From positions 1 through 47,119 of the forward strand of contig CAMCEP010000001.1 in NCBI GenBank assembly GCA_945873675.1: a stretch of 47,119 bases of DNA, written 5' to 3'. The notes beneath the pieces were generated by a model. It saw nothing but the letters and a program-made list of their open reading frames with translations. It was not told the DNA's origin and did no database searches. The position numbers were made by a program, and so were the translations under genes. Shown here piece by piece: positions 1 through 8,178 of the stretch. Position 1 is the stretch's first letter, and the number at the start of each line of letters is the position of its first letter. Origin of the DNA: Asaia bogorensis. GTDB lineage: Bacteria; Pseudomonadota; Alphaproteobacteria; Acetobacterales; Acetobacteraceae.

Positions 1-261
1 ATCGAAGCGCCGCGCGTCTCCTCCTATGCCTTCCCGTCATCCTTCGCGCCGTTTGATTATTTCCCGCGGCGCCTTGCGGTGGAAACGCGCATTCCTGAAG
101 CCACGCGCAATGCACTTGCAGGGCGCGGACATGACATCAAGGAATGGCCGGATATCACCTGGCTTGCCGGCAGCGTGGAAGCTGTGATGTCCGACCCTGC
201 ATCAGGGCTGGTGCGTGCGGGGGCCGATCCACGGCGCCCGGCCTATGCAATTGCGGGATGA
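1..261 (+). CDS. ggt: Gamma-glutamyltransferase, C-terminal end (partial)
   Basis: This is the last 86 codons of a gene that begins outside the window; the frame is open from base 1 to TGA at 259-261. The end of the protein reads AGADPRRPAYAIAG, preceded by a GSVEAV segment, which is the usual ending of the small subunit of gamma-glutamyltranspeptidases. These periplasmic N-terminal nucleophile hydrolases cleave or transfer the gamma-glutamyl group of glutathione. The catalytic Thr and self-cleavage site lie upstream and cannot be checked. The stop overlaps the start of the next gene (ATGA), so the two are probably cotranscribed. The family call rests on the C-terminus only. Confidence 0.75.
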   Translation: MEAPRVSSYAFPSSFAPFDYFPRRLAVETRIPEATRNALAGRGHDIKEWPDITWLAGSVEAVMSDPASGLVRAGADPRRPAYAIAG

Positions 262-2138
262 CAGCGGCCGCCGATAGCGGGGCGCTGCTTGAACAGGCCA
301 TGGCGCGCCTGAGCGCGCGGGATTTTCGCGCTGCTGCGGCGCAGTTCACCCAGGCCATAGCGCTTGGCATGGATGCGCCGGAAATTCGCAATAACCTCGG
401 CCAGGCCTTGCGATTTTCTGGTGATCACGCAGGGGCGGAGGCCGCCTATCGTGAAGCACTCCGCCAACGTCCGGCCTATAGTCGCGCGGCGGTCAATCTT
501 TTGGGAATGTTGCTGCCCGCGCAGGCCGATGCAGCGCAAGCGGTGATTGCGGCCGCGCTTGCCGCTGGCGCTGGAGAGGATTTGCACCGCGCTGTTGCCG
601 GGCTTTGGCGGGATGCCGGGCGCGCGGATCGCGCCATATTTCATCTGCAGGCGCTGTTGCAAACATCACCTGGCGACACGCTGATGCGAAGCGAATTGGG
701 CACGACGCTGATGGGTATCGGCCAGCCGAGTGCCGCGATTCCGCATTTGGCGCGTGTTGCCGAAGAATTGCCGGATCGCGCGGATGCCAAGGTGAATTAT
801 GGGCTCGCCTTGCAGCAATCCGGCGATATTGGCGCGGCCATGGCAGTACAGCGCCGCGCAATTGCTGAAGACCCGCTTTGCCGTCCCGCTTGGCAAAACC
901 TTTTATTGGGGCTGAATTACATGCCGGGCATCACCGCAGGGGAAGTGGCGGCCGCGCATCGTGCCTATGCCGAGCGTTTTGCCCGCCCTGCCCCCGCACC
1001 CTTCGCCAATGTGCCAGACCCAGAACGCCGGCTGCGCATTGGTATGCTTTCCGGTGATTTTCGCCAGCATCCTGTTGGGTATTTTCTGGAAGCCGCGATT
1101 GCCGTGCATCAGCGCGCTGGCTTCCATCTGACCGCTTATGATGTGGGCAAGCGCGCAGATGCCACCACGGCCAGGTTGCGTGGGGTCTTCGATACATGGC
1201 GGCCTGTGGGCGCATTGGAAGATGAAGCGATTGTCGCGCAAATCCGCGCCGATGGAATTGATATTCTGGTTGATTTGACCGGCCATACGGAAGCAAGCCG
1301 CATTGGCGTGATGGAATATCGCCCCGCACCCGTGCAGGTAAGCTGGATTGGCTATGCCAATACCAATGGCGTCGCGGCGATGGATTGGATCATTGCGGAT
1401 GCCGTGGTGCTGCCGCCGGAGGATGAGGCGTACTACATCGAAAAACCTCTCCGGCTGCCGGGCTGTTATTTATGCTATACGCCGCCGCGTGAAGCCGTGG
1501 CGCCCAGCCCGCCGCCGATGTTGCGACAAGGCCATGTTACCTTCGGCTGCTTCAATAACCTCGCCAAGATCAATGATGAGGTGCTGGCAGCCTGGGCCGC
1601 GATCCTGAACCGCCTGCCCGATGCGCGGCTTTTGCTGAAAACCGCTGCGCTGCGCGAAGCTGCGACGGCGGAAAAGCTTCGCATGCGTTTCGCGGTAGCG
1701 GGGGGCGATGTCGCGCGGCTTGATTTGGAAGGGCATAGTCCACGTGCGGATTATTTTGCGCGCTATGCGACAGTGGATTTCATGCTGGACCCCTTCCCCT
1801 TTCCGGGCGGCACCACAACGGCGGAAGCCATCCATGCCGGTGTGCCAACCCTGACGCGGCGCGGGCGCGGGGGCATGATCAGCCGGAATGGCGAAACGCT
1901 GCTGAGCGCGGTGGGGCTGACGGATTGGGTTGCTGCGGATACCGCGAATTACATTGAAAAGGCCATTGCCTTTGCACGGGATGGGGAAGGCTTGGCGGCA
2001 CTGCGCGCCCGGCTTTCGCTTGGGCAGTTGGCCGATGCCGCGACTTATGTACGGGGCTTGGAAGCCGCTTGGCGGCGAATTTGGCGTGACTGGTGCGCGC
2101 GGCAAAGGGCGATTTCATCTGCGGCGGAAAAGGTCTAG
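258..2138 (+). CDS. TPR protein with family-41 (O-GlcNAc transferase/SPINDLY-like) glycosyltransferase domain
   Basis: The protein has 626 residues. The N-terminal part (about 1-240) is made of tetratricopeptide repeats with alternating Ala-rich helices. The rest matches the GT41 catalytic region: RIGMLSGDFRQHPVGYF near 260, a DILVDLTGHT segment, QVSWIGYANTNG, FGCFNNLAKI, and the donor-binding DPFPFPGGTTTAEAIHAGVP near 520. Family members move sugars from UDP donors onto Ser/Thr. The ATG at 258 overlaps the ggt stop and is preferred over an in-frame upstream start at 144 that would run inside ggt. The target is unknown; flagellin, encoded about 42 kb away, is a possible substrate in a motile alphaproteobacterium, but only by inference. 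Confidence 0.88.
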   Translation: MTAAADSGALLEQAMARLSARDFRAAAAQFTQAIALGMDAPEIRNNLGQALRFSGDHAGAEAAYREALRQRPAYSRAAVNLLGMLLPAQADAAQAVIAAALAAGAGEDLHRAVAGLWRDAGRADRAIFHLQALLQTSPGDTLMRSELGTTLMGIGQPSAAIPHLARVAEELPDRADAKVNYGLALQQSGDIGAAMAVQRRAIAEDPLCRPAWQNLLLGLNYMPGITAGEVAAAHRAYAERFARPAPAPFANVPDPERRLRIGMLSGDFRQHPVGYFLEAAIAVHQRAGFHLTAYDVGKRADATTARLRGVFDTWRPVGALEDEAIVAQIRADGIDILVDLTGHTEASRIGVMEYRPAPVQVSWIGYANTNGVAAMDWIIADAVVLPPEDEAYYIEKPLRLPGCYLCYTPPREAVAPSPPPMLRQGHVTFGCFNNLAKINDEVLAAWAAILNRLPDARLLLKTAALREAATAEKLRMRFAVAGGDVARLDLEGHSPRADYFARYATVDFMLDPFPFPGGTTTAEAIHAGVPTLTRRGRGGMISRNGETLLSAVGLTDWVAADTANYIEKAIAFARDGEGLAALRARLSLGQLADAATYVRGLEAAWRRIWRDWCARQRAISSAAEKV

Positions 2139-2153
2139 TAAGCGCTTCGCCTG

Positions 2154-2236
2154 GCCCGCCTGGCGGAATGGTAGACGCAGCGGACTTAAAATCCGTAGCT
2201 CGCAAGGGTGTGGGGGTTCAAGTCCCCCGGTGGGCA
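2154..2236 (+). tRNA. tRNA-Leu (UAA)
   Basis: The sequence folds as a class II tRNA. The acceptor arms GCCCGCC (2154-2160) and GGTGGGC (2229-2235) pair with one G-U, and A2236 is the discriminator. The anticodon stem CGGA/TCCG encloses the loop CTTAAAA with anticodon TAA at 2187-2189. A short variable arm is followed by a TGGGGGTTCAAGTCCCCC T-arm. The CCA end is not encoded. No sign of an integrated element is seen at its 3' end. Confidence 0.97.
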
Positions 2237-2522
2237 GGCTTTCACATCAAGCAGTTAGTGGGGGCTCTGGGGTTTGGCGGTGTGCTGAAAGCCTCGTCCT
2301 AGTGGCCATATAGGGCCAAATTGGTGCCAGTATGACTGCGCTGGCGGCGCAGCCCCGACCTGCCAATAAGCGACAGCCGTGGGCCTACCAAAGGCGCCCG
2401 TGGCGTCTTGAGAGAGGCCGAAGACCGCGCGTTACCTGCAGGGTTTCCCCTTTTTGGTCACTTTCCGTCGGCAAATCATTTGACGCCGGACATGAACCGG
2501 CTTGGATGCTGCTGAGCACCCG
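2237..2522. other. Intergenic region after tRNA-Leu
   Basis: I see no convincing gene in these 286 bases. A 9-bp inverted repeat (AGGCTTTCA at 2236-2244, TGAAAGCCT at 2286-2294) starts on the tRNA discriminator base. Small hairpins occur at 2303-2318 (TGGCC/GGCCA) and 2485-2501 (GCCGG/CCGGC). None is followed by a clear T-run. The open frame running through here on the plus strand is antisense to the aldo/keto reductase gene and has no homology that I recognise. Confidence 0.6.
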
Positions 2523-3338
2523 TTACAGCATCGCCAAAGGCCGCTTGCGCCGTGGCGGCGGGAAGGCTTCATCCAGTGCAGCGATATCATCGGCGGTCAA
2601 AACAATCTCTCGCGCCGCAGCGTTTTCCCGCACATGGACAAGCTTGGCAGCCTTGGGGATGCTGACCACACCGGGCTGGCTAAGCGTCCAGGCAATGGCG
2701 ATTTGCGCGGGGCTTTTGCCATGCCGCGCTGCAACTGCCGCAAGTGCCGGGTTGCGCAGCATCCGCCCACCCTGCCCCACGGGCGAATAGGCCATCACGG
2801 GCATGGCGCGCCCAGCGCAGAAGGGCAGCAGATCAAACTCCGCACCACGATGCTCAAGGCTGTAGAGCACCTGATCTGTCGCGCAATCGGCCAGCGCCGC
2901 ACCCAATTCTTCCAGATCGTCCACATCAAGATTTGAAACACCCCAGCGCCGGATTTTCCCGGCGTGGCGCAGCGCTTCAAACCCGGCGACGGTTTCCGAG
3001 AGCGGTACGGAACCGCGCCAATGCAGCAGATAAAGATCAATGGTGTCGATCCGGATACGCTTCAGGCTGCGCTCACACGCCGCCACCACGCCGCGGCGGG
3101 ACGCATTATGCGGATAGACCTTGGAGACGATGAAAACCTCATCACGACTCCCGGCGATGGCATCGCACACCACCTCCTCGGCCCCGCCTTCGCCATACAT
3201 CTCGGCAGTGTCGATCAACGACATACCAAGATCGAGCCCCGCACGCAGCGCATCGGCTTCCGCCGCGCGCTTCGTGCGATCCTCACCCATGCCCCAGGTC
3301 CCTTGCCCGAGGCGCGGCATGGCGAAGCCGGCCACCAT
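2523..3338 (-). CDS. Aldo/keto reductase
   Basis: The 271-residue protein has the AKR TIM-barrel signatures: LGQGTWGMGED near the N-terminus, SLIDTAEMYGEG with the catalytic Asp and Tyr, VSKVYP with the catalytic Lys, and DLYLLHW with the His. A GVSNLDVDDLEEL segment and a C-terminal IPKA cofactor motif follow. These enzymes reduce carbonyl substrates with NADPH in the cytoplasm; the substrate is not predictable. The ATG at 3338 was chosen because it lies one base after the stop of the upstream dctP-like gene (TGACATG), implying translational coupling. A longer frame starting at 3443 would run inside dctP and adds nothing family-like. Coupling to a TRAP binding protein suggests that it may act on the imported solute. 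Confidence 0.88.
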   Translation of the reverse strand: MVAGFAMPRLGQGTWGMGEDRTKRAAEADALRAGLDLGMSLIDTAEMYGEGGAEEVVCDAIAGSRDEVFIVSKVYPHNASRRGVVAACERSLKRIRIDTIDLYLLHWRGSVPLSETVAGFEALRHAGKIRRWGVSNLDVDDLEELGAALADCATDQVLYSLEHRGAEFDLLPFCAGRAMPVMAYSPVGQGGRMLRNPALAAVAARHGKSPAQIAIAWTLSQPGVVSIPKAAKLVHVRENAAAREIVLTADDIAALDEAFPPPRRKRPLAML

Positions 3339-3339
3339 G

Positions 3340-4389
3340 TCAGGGAATGGTATAGCCGCGCGCCTTGCCGATGCTGTCATTCCAAACCCGCGCGCAATCC
3401 GCCCAGACGCGGTTGCAGCTATCGCGGAAGCTTGGCAGCACAACGGCGGTCACAGCTTCACGCACGCGGCGTTCATCTTCCGCCGGGGGTGTAACCACCT
3501 GCACATTGAATTTGCGCGTAGTGCAGGCATCCTGGCCTTGGAAGCAGGCGAAGGCCTCATTGCTCGCGCGGCGCGCCAAATCCCACATCTGCTTTTCCAG
3601 ATCAGCAAAAGCGCGCGTGAGTGCGGCCTGCTGTTCCGGGCTGAAGCGCCGCCACGCCGCCAGCGACATGAAATGCCCCTGCACGCCAGAAGCCAACGAC
3701 ACCGGCAGGATGGTGCGGATAACCTCGCCCCAATTCGCGGTATAGGCCGAGGTGGCCGAGGTAATGCCACATTCCACGGTGCCGCGCTGCAGCGCCTGAT
3801 AGGTCTCAGAAAGCTGCAAGGTCACGGGCGTCGCGCCCAAGGATTGCAGCAGCGCTGACATGGTCGGCGTATAGGAACGCACCTTCAAGCCGCGCAGATC
3901 GCCCATGGAAGCGACTGGGCGATTGCAGAAAAACATCTGTGCGCCGAAGGGCCACAGCGTCATCACCTTGGCGTTGAAGCGTTCCTGCAAGCGCCGATCG
4001 AGCGCTTCCCGCCCACCGGCAATGGCAGCCTGGGTTTCTTCCAGCGTGGTCGAAACCCCGATCAGATCGAGCGAGTCGATAAAGGGCTCATCACGCGCGG
4101 TCTGGCCGATCAGCACGCTCATGACATCAAAGGTGCCATTACGCAGATGACGCAGCGCATCAGGCGCGGCCGCGCCCACCTGGTCCATCGGGTTGAAGGT
4201 AACGGCCAGATTGATGCCGGTTGTCTGGCCCAGCCCGGTGAAGAAGGGCCGTTCAATACCCTCCGTATGGCGGGAATTGGAGGTGAAATGCCCCGCGACG
4301 CGCAGCTGAATCGGGCTTTGCGCGAAAGCGGGGGCAGCGGCAAGCAAGGCACCAAGGACAGCGCCAAGCAGGGTTGGGCGGAAGGGCAT
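3340..4389 (-). CDS. dctP: TRAP transporter solute-binding protein, DctP family
   Basis: The 349-residue periplasmic protein starts with a signal peptide (MPFRPTLLGAVLGALLAAAP, cleavage after AFA). DctP-family features follow: RVAGHFTSNS, a GTFDVMSV segment, MGDLRGLKVRSYTPTMSALL containing the arginine region that usually contacts the ligand carboxylate, and QRGTVECGITS. It delivers an organic acid to the DctQM permease encoded divergently. The ATG at 4389 is chosen because GGGAG lies 8 nt upstream and a signal peptide follows directly; the frame is open further upstream to 4512. Four Cys residues near the C-terminus (FACFQGQDAC, RDSCNRVWADC) may form disulfides. The substrate is unknown. Confidence 0.9.
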   Translation of the reverse strand: MPFRPTLLGAVLGALLAAAPAFAQSPIQLRVAGHFTSNSRHTEGIERPFFTGLGQTTGINLAVTFNPMDQVGAAAPDALRHLRNGTFDVMSVLIGQTARDEPFIDSLDLIGVSTTLEETQAAIAGGREALDRRLQERFNAKVMTLWPFGAQMFFCNRPVASMGDLRGLKVRSYTPTMSALLQSLGATPVTLQLSETYQALQRGTVECGITSATSAYTANWGEVIRTILPVSLASGVQGHFMSLAAWRRFSPEQQAALTRAFADLEKQMWDLARRASNEAFACFQGQDACTTRKFNVQVVTPPAEDERRVREAVTAVVLPSFRDSCNRVWADCARVWNDSIGKARGYTIP

Positions 4390-4430
4390 AGGTCTGACTC
4401 CCAGGATACGAGGCATGAGTTTTGCGAAAC

Positions 4431-4465
4431 CAAAACCGTTGGTGCCGCAGTCGATCACGGTTTTG
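4431..4465. promoter_or_regulatory. Inverted repeat in the divergent TRAP promoter region (possible operator)
   Basis: CAAAACCGT (4431-4439) and ACGGTTTTG (4457-4465) form a perfect 9-bp inverted repeat with a 17-nt spacer in the 163-bp gap between the divergent dctP and dctQ genes. The arms are 26 bp apart centre to centre, which would suit a dimeric or tetrameric regulator. No candidate regulator gene is adjacent. Function is inferred from position and symmetry only. Confidence 0.4.
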
Positions 4466-4552
4466 CCAGGCCAGAGGCTTTGTGCAACACCGCGCCGCAG
4501 AGACACCGTCACGCCTCGCTAAGCCCCAATTGCAGCCAAAGACAAGGCCCCC

Positions 4553-5161
4553 ATGCCCACGATCCCCAAGGACCCAAACCCGGTCAGCCGCTTTTTTGGT
4601 CCGCCTGCGCGGTTTCTCGCCATTTTATCGGGCTGGTGGCTGATTGCGCTGTCTTTCCTGACGGTCGCGGAAATCCTGCTGCGCAAATTCTTCTCCATCT
4701 CACTGCAAGGGGTAGATGAGATCGGCGGCTACACCACCGCCATTGTCTCGGCCTTTGGCTTTGCCTGCGCGCTGACGGTCAAGGGGCATACGCGCGTCGA
4801 TTTTCTGCTCGGGCGCCTGCCGGCGGGCCTGCGTGCGGTCTTGAATGCGCTGGCTTATGCGCTGTTGGCCGCCATGGCGATTTATGGCGCCTGGCGCGGC
4901 TGGTCGGTATTGGAAGAAAGCATCGAATTTCAGGCGCATGCCAATTCGCCGCTGCAGACGCCGCTATGGCTGCCGCAGGGCGCCTGGTTCATCGGGCTTT
5001 TGCTGTTTGCGCTTTGCGCTGGCGCCATGGCGGCCCATGCCTTTTGGTTGCTGCTGTCAGACCGGGCGAAGCTCAATCTTTTCTACGGGCCGCTCACGCT
5101 CGATGAGGAAATCGAGGCCGAAATGGGTACCATCCTGGAACGCGAAGGCAAGCAGCCATGA
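4553..5161 (+). CDS. dctQ: TRAP transporter small permease, DctQ family
   Basis: The 202-residue membrane protein has four hydrophobic segments (about 17-38, 60-80, 93-115, 143-165), as in DctQ subunits. The second is followed by KGHTRVDFLLGRLP, a characteristic loop of the family. DctQ pairs with DctM in the inner membrane to import the solute held by DctP using an ion gradient. Its TGA overlaps the dctM start codon (ATGA, 5158-5161). Only a weak AAGG ribosome site precedes the ATG. Confidence 0.9.
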   Translation: MPTIPKDPNPVSRFFGPPARFLAILSGWWLIALSFLTVAEILLRKFFSISLQGVDEIGGYTTAIVSAFGFACALTVKGHTRVDFLLGRLPAGLRAVLNALAYALLAAMAIYGAWRGWSVLEESIEFQAHANSPLQTPLWLPQGAWFIGLLLFALCAGAMAAHAFWLLLSDRAKLNLFYGPLTLDEEIEAEMGTILEREGKQP

Positions 5162-6465
5162 TCGGCGTTACCGAAGCCAGCATCGGCTTTTTGCTGCTGA
5201 TCGCCTTTCTGTTTCTGGGCCTGCATGTGGCCGTCGCGATGTTCCTGATCGCGCTGCTGGGTGCGGCGCTGTATCTCGGCCCGCCCTTGGTCGCCGCCTT
5301 CGGCACGCAGCTTTGGGGGGCAATGGAAGATTATGTGCTGCTATCCATCCCGCTTTATATCCTGCTGGGCGAGATTCTGGTGCGGTCGGGTTCCACTGAT
5401 CGGCTCTATCGCTCGCTGGCGGATTGGCTGAATATCCTGCCCGGCGGCTTGCTGCATACGAATATCGGCGCATCCGCCGTATTTTCCGCCGTATCTGGTT
5501 CTTCCGTTGCGACCGCAGCGACAATTTCAACCGTAGCGCTGCCTTCCTTCCGCAAGCGCCGCTATGATACGCGCCTGGTGTTGGGTTCCATCGCGGCCGG
5601 CGCTTCGCTTGGCAATCTGATCCCGCCAGGCATTGCGCTGATTGTCTATGGCGCCATGACCAATACATCGGTCGGGCAGCTTTACGCCGCGGCTGTCATT
5701 CCCGGGATTGTGATGACGGTGCTGTTCATGGGCACCATTATCATGATCGCGCTGGTGAAGCCTGATCTGGTGCGCCAGAAGGAAGTGGCCGATCCCTTGC
5801 GCGAAAGGCTGAAGCGGCTTGTGGATCTGATGCCGCCCTTAGTGATTTTCGGCATCATCATGGGTTCGATCTACACTGGCTGGGCGACAGTGACGGAAAG
5901 TGCTGCCCTTGCCGTAGTGGTGGCTTTGCCCATCGCGGCACTTTACGGCCGGCTTTCCATTCGCATGCTGCATGAATGCTTTATCGCAACCGCCAATCTT
6001 ACCGCGATGAGCCTTCTGATCCTGGCCGTTGCCTTCTATCTGAACTTCGTCATGGGGCTGCTTGGCGTGACACCAGCCCTTGGCGCTTTTGCGACGAGTA
6101 TTGGCGCAAGCCCGCTGGAACTGATTATCGCGCTAACGGTCTTCTATTTGCTGCTTGGCATTTTCTTTGAAACCCTGCCCATGCTGGTGGGTACTGTGCC
6201 GGTGGTCTTCCCGGTGATTGTCGCGGCCGGTATTGATCCGGTCTGGTTCGGCGTATTCATCGTGCTGATGTGCGAAATCTCCTTGATCTCACCGCCTGTC
6301 GGTATGACGCTTTACGTCATTCAGGCGGTCAGGCGCGAAGGCACGATTGCCGAGGTTTTCCAGGGCACCGTGCCGTTCTTCATCGCAATGGTGGTGATGA
6401 CGGTGCTGCTGATTGCCTTTCCGGAAATGGCGCTTTGGTTGCCGCGGGTTAGCTTTGGGCCATAG
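5158..6465 (+). CDS. dctM: TRAP transporter large permease, DctM family
   Basis: The 435-residue inner membrane protein is almost entirely hydrophobic, with about a dozen membrane segments. It carries DctM signatures: SIPLYILLGEILVRSG, SGSSVATAATISTVALPSF, SLGNLIPPGIALIVYG, and ISPPVGMTLYVIQAV near the C-terminus. It forms the ion-coupled transport channel. The length is normal for the family. It overlaps dctQ by 4 nt. The binding-protein gene lies on the opposite strand, so the system is transcribed from a shared divergent region. Confidence 0.95.
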   Translation: MIGVTEASIGFLLLIAFLFLGLHVAVAMFLIALLGAALYLGPPLVAAFGTQLWGAMEDYVLLSIPLYILLGEILVRSGSTDRLYRSLADWLNILPGGLLHTNIGASAVFSAVSGSSVATAATISTVALPSFRKRRYDTRLVLGSIAAGASLGNLIPPGIALIVYGAMTNTSVGQLYAAAVIPGIVMTVLFMGTIIMIALVKPDLVRQKEVADPLRERLKRLVDLMPPLVIFGIIMGSIYTGWATVTESAALAVVVALPIAALYGRLSIRMLHECFIATANLTAMSLLILAVAFYLNFVMGLLGVTPALGAFATSIGASPLELIIALTVFYLLLGIFFETLPMLVGTVPVVFPVIVAAGIDPVWFGVFIVLMCEISLISPPVGMTLYVIQAVRREGTIAEVFQGTVPFFIAMVVMTVLLIAFPEMALWLPRVSFGP

Positions 6466-6538
6466 GGATTGTTTCTGGCGTGCTGGAAAACAGCGCCACA
6501 TCCTGCCATGAAGCGCAGATGGAAAGCCGCGCGCGCAG

Positions 6539-7207
6539 ATGTCGAGCATGCTGATTCTCGCCCTTGAAGGTGCGCTTGCCCATTGTTCCGCGGCGCTTTT
6601 GCGTGATGGCGCCATGCTGGCCTCGGCCCTGCATGAAGCGCCACGCGGTCAGCCGGCCTTCCTGCCCACAATGGCAGAGCAGGTATTGGCGGAAGCGGGG
6701 GTCGCAGCTTCGGCGCTTGACGCCATTGCGGTTGGTGTTGGGCCAGGCGGCTTTACCGGGCTGCGCACTGCCATTGCGCTGGCGGAAGGCTTGGCGCGGG
6801 CGCTCGGCAAACCGCTGATCGGCGTGACGACGGGGGAGGCTTTGGCGGCGGAACTGCCCAGCATCCTGCGGTCAGACGCCGCGCTATGGTCCGTATTGGA
6901 TCAGCGCCAGGGTCGCTTGGTGCTGGAAATTTTCCCTCTCGGGGCTGCCCTGCCGGAAGCGCCGCTGATATTGCCGCTGGAAGCCCTGCCTGATCCCAAA
7001 GGCCCTGTGGTACTGGTCGGGGATGCGGCGGTATCGGCGGCTGCAGCCCTTATGGCCCGTGGTTTTCCGGCCAGCGCGCAACCGCCCGCGCTACCCATGG
7101 CTGAGGCGGTTGGCCGTGTCGGGTATCAGCGCCTTATCGGCGCCCTGCCGCCACGTGACGCGGCGCCGCTGTATGCCGAACCGCCGGCCACCACGCGGCC
7201 CGCGTAG
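6539..7207 (+). CDS. tsaB: tRNA threonylcarbamoyladenosine biosynthesis protein TsaB
   Basis: The 222-residue protein is the non-catalytic partner of TsaD in making t6A37 on ANN-decoding tRNAs. It has the ASKHA-type N-terminus LILALEGALAHCSAAL and the family motif VGVGPGGFTGLRTAIALAEGLA near 65-85. The length is typical. The ATG at 6539 is used; another ATG three codons later is equally possible, since no strong ribosome site is visible. The rimI-like gene follows after 6 nt, the common tsaB-rimI pairing. tsaD lies near the far end of this window (45786). Confidence 0.93.
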   Translation: MSSMLILALEGALAHCSAALLRDGAMLASALHEAPRGQPAFLPTMAEQVLAEAGVAASALDAIAVGVGPGGFTGLRTAIALAEGLARALGKPLIGVTTGEALAAELPSILRSDAALWSVLDQRQGRLVLEIFPLGAALPEAPLILPLEALPDPKGPVVLVGDAAVSAAAALMARGFPASAQPPALPMAEAVGRVGYQRLIGALPPRDAAPLYAEPPATTRPA

Positions 7208-7213
7208 CTTTCT

Positions 7214-7675
7214 GTGGCCGCGCATATTCAAGCCGTAGGCGCCGAAGCGGCAGTTCTGCTGGCGGAAATCCACGCCGAGGCTTTTCCGGCCAACCAGGCT
7301 TGGGGGGCGGCGGCCCTTGCACTCATGCTTGGGCTGCCGGGGCATTTCGGCCTGCTCGCGATCAGTCAGGATCAGCCAATAGGCTTCGCTTTGGCGCGCT
7401 CGCAGGTGTCTGAAGCTGAAATAGTGACGATTGCGGTGCGCCCTGGGGTGCGTGGCCAGGGGGTTGGGCGCCTTTTGCTAAATGGTGTCCTGGCCGAAGC
7501 CGTCCGGCGCGGTGCCGTGGAATTATTCCTCGAAGTGGCGGAACCCAATACCGCAGCCCGCGCGCTTTACGCCGGCGTCGCAGCGCGCGAAGTGGGACGT
7601 CGGCCGCGCTATTATGCCGACGGCACGGACGCACTGGTCATGCGGATTGACCTTGTCCCGCCACGGCCGAGTTGA
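7214..7675 (+). CDS. rimI: GNAT acetyltransferase, RimI-like (ribosomal protein S18 N-terminal acetyltransferase)
   Basis: The protein has 153 residues and a GTG start 6 nt after the tsaB stop. The GNAT fold is shown by IVTIAVRPGVRGQGVGRLLL, the acetyl-CoA binding loop with its RxxGxG pattern, and by ELFLEVAEPNTAARALYAGVAAREVGRR, which is typical of RimI. RimI acetylates the N-terminal Ala of ribosomal protein S18. The tsaB neighbour supports rimI over a generic GNAT. Exact substrate assignment is by family and context. Confidence 0.87.
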   Translation: MAAHIQAVGAEAAVLLAEIHAEAFPANQAWGAAALALMLGLPGHFGLLAISQDQPIGFALARSQVSEAEIVTIAVRPGVRGQGVGRLLLNGVLAEAVRRGAVELFLEVAEPNTAARALYAGVAAREVGRRPRYYADGTDALVMRIDLVPPRPS

Positions 7676-7703
7676 ATTTTTTTCGGCTGGCCTAGCCGCG
7701 CCT

Positions 7704-7934
7704 TCAGCCGCGCCGCAGCATGAGAATGGACTCTCCCGCTGTATAGTCTGTCATCCCAAGTACCTGATGGCCCTGTTCCTGTGCTGTCAGGGGAATATTG
7801 CGCCGCGGTTCTTCCCCGCGCAGTCGAATTTCAAGCACCTCACCCGTTTTCATTTGATCCAGTGCCAAACGCACGAGAACAAAGGTCATCGGACAGGTTT
7901 CTGCCGTGATATCAATGCGATGATGGGGCGTCAT
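7704..7934 (-). CDS. TusA-like sulfurtransferase/SirA-family small protein
   Basis: The 76-residue protein has the TusA fold pattern: an ITAETCPMTFVLVRLALDQM segment with the Cys-Pro pair at which TusA proteins carry persulfide sulfur, then a GEVLEIRLRG strand and a GHQVLGM segment before the C-terminus. The family moves sulfur for tRNA thiolation, molybdenum cofactor or other pathways; the role here is unknown. ATG 7934 is used; a TTG at 7955 would add seven residues. The gene converges with rimI. The hairpin between them (CGGCT/AGCCG) lacks a T-run in either useful direction. Confidence 0.8.
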   Translation of the reverse strand: MTPHHRIDITAETCPMTFVLVRLALDQMKTGEVLEIRLRGEEPRRNIPLTAQEQGHQVLGMTDYTAGESILMLRRG

Positions 7935-8178
7935 GGGGGGGGCGGGACATATCAAGGGTTGGAAATTCTGCGGCGTTTTTTTGGCGGTTTAAGGCAGGGG
8001 ATTTGTAGTCCCATATTCATCAACAATCAATAATACTTGATTATGGAGTAAAATATGTCTATATACGAAACGATTTTCGCTTTCTGTGGTTGGTCTAGAA
8101 ACATGGCAGCAGAAACTTCAGCCAGCGAAACCAACAAACTTGGCACCGCGCTGGGATATTTTGGGGAGAGAGTAATTC
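7935..8178. other. Intergenic region upstream of mucR, AT-rich centre
   Basis: The gap between the tusA-like gene and mucR is markedly AT-rich from about 7975 to 8100, unlike its surroundings. It holds the mucR promoter candidate (8037-8065). It also holds a 43-codon open frame, 8055-8186, preceded by GGAG and overlapping the mucR start. AT-rich DNA is the known type of target for MucR proteins, so autoregulation is plausible. Confidence 0.6.
8037..8065 (+). promoter_or_regulatory. Sigma-70-type promoter candidate for mucR
   Basis: TTGATT (8037-8042) and TATATA (8060-8065) are separated by exactly 17 nt. Transcription would start near 8072, giving a leader of about 107 nt before the mucR ATG at 8179. 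If correct, the small frame starting at 8055 would not be on this transcript. Confidence 0.5.

Noticed and set aside
2332..2790. 152-codon plus-strand frame after tRNA-Leu
   Set aside because: More than half lies antisense to the aldo/keto reductase, and no motif is visible.
7675..7703. Terminator between rimI and the tusA-like gene
   Set aside because: The CGGCT/AGCCG hairpin follows a T-run on the plus strand, so it has no T-run after the stem in either transcript.
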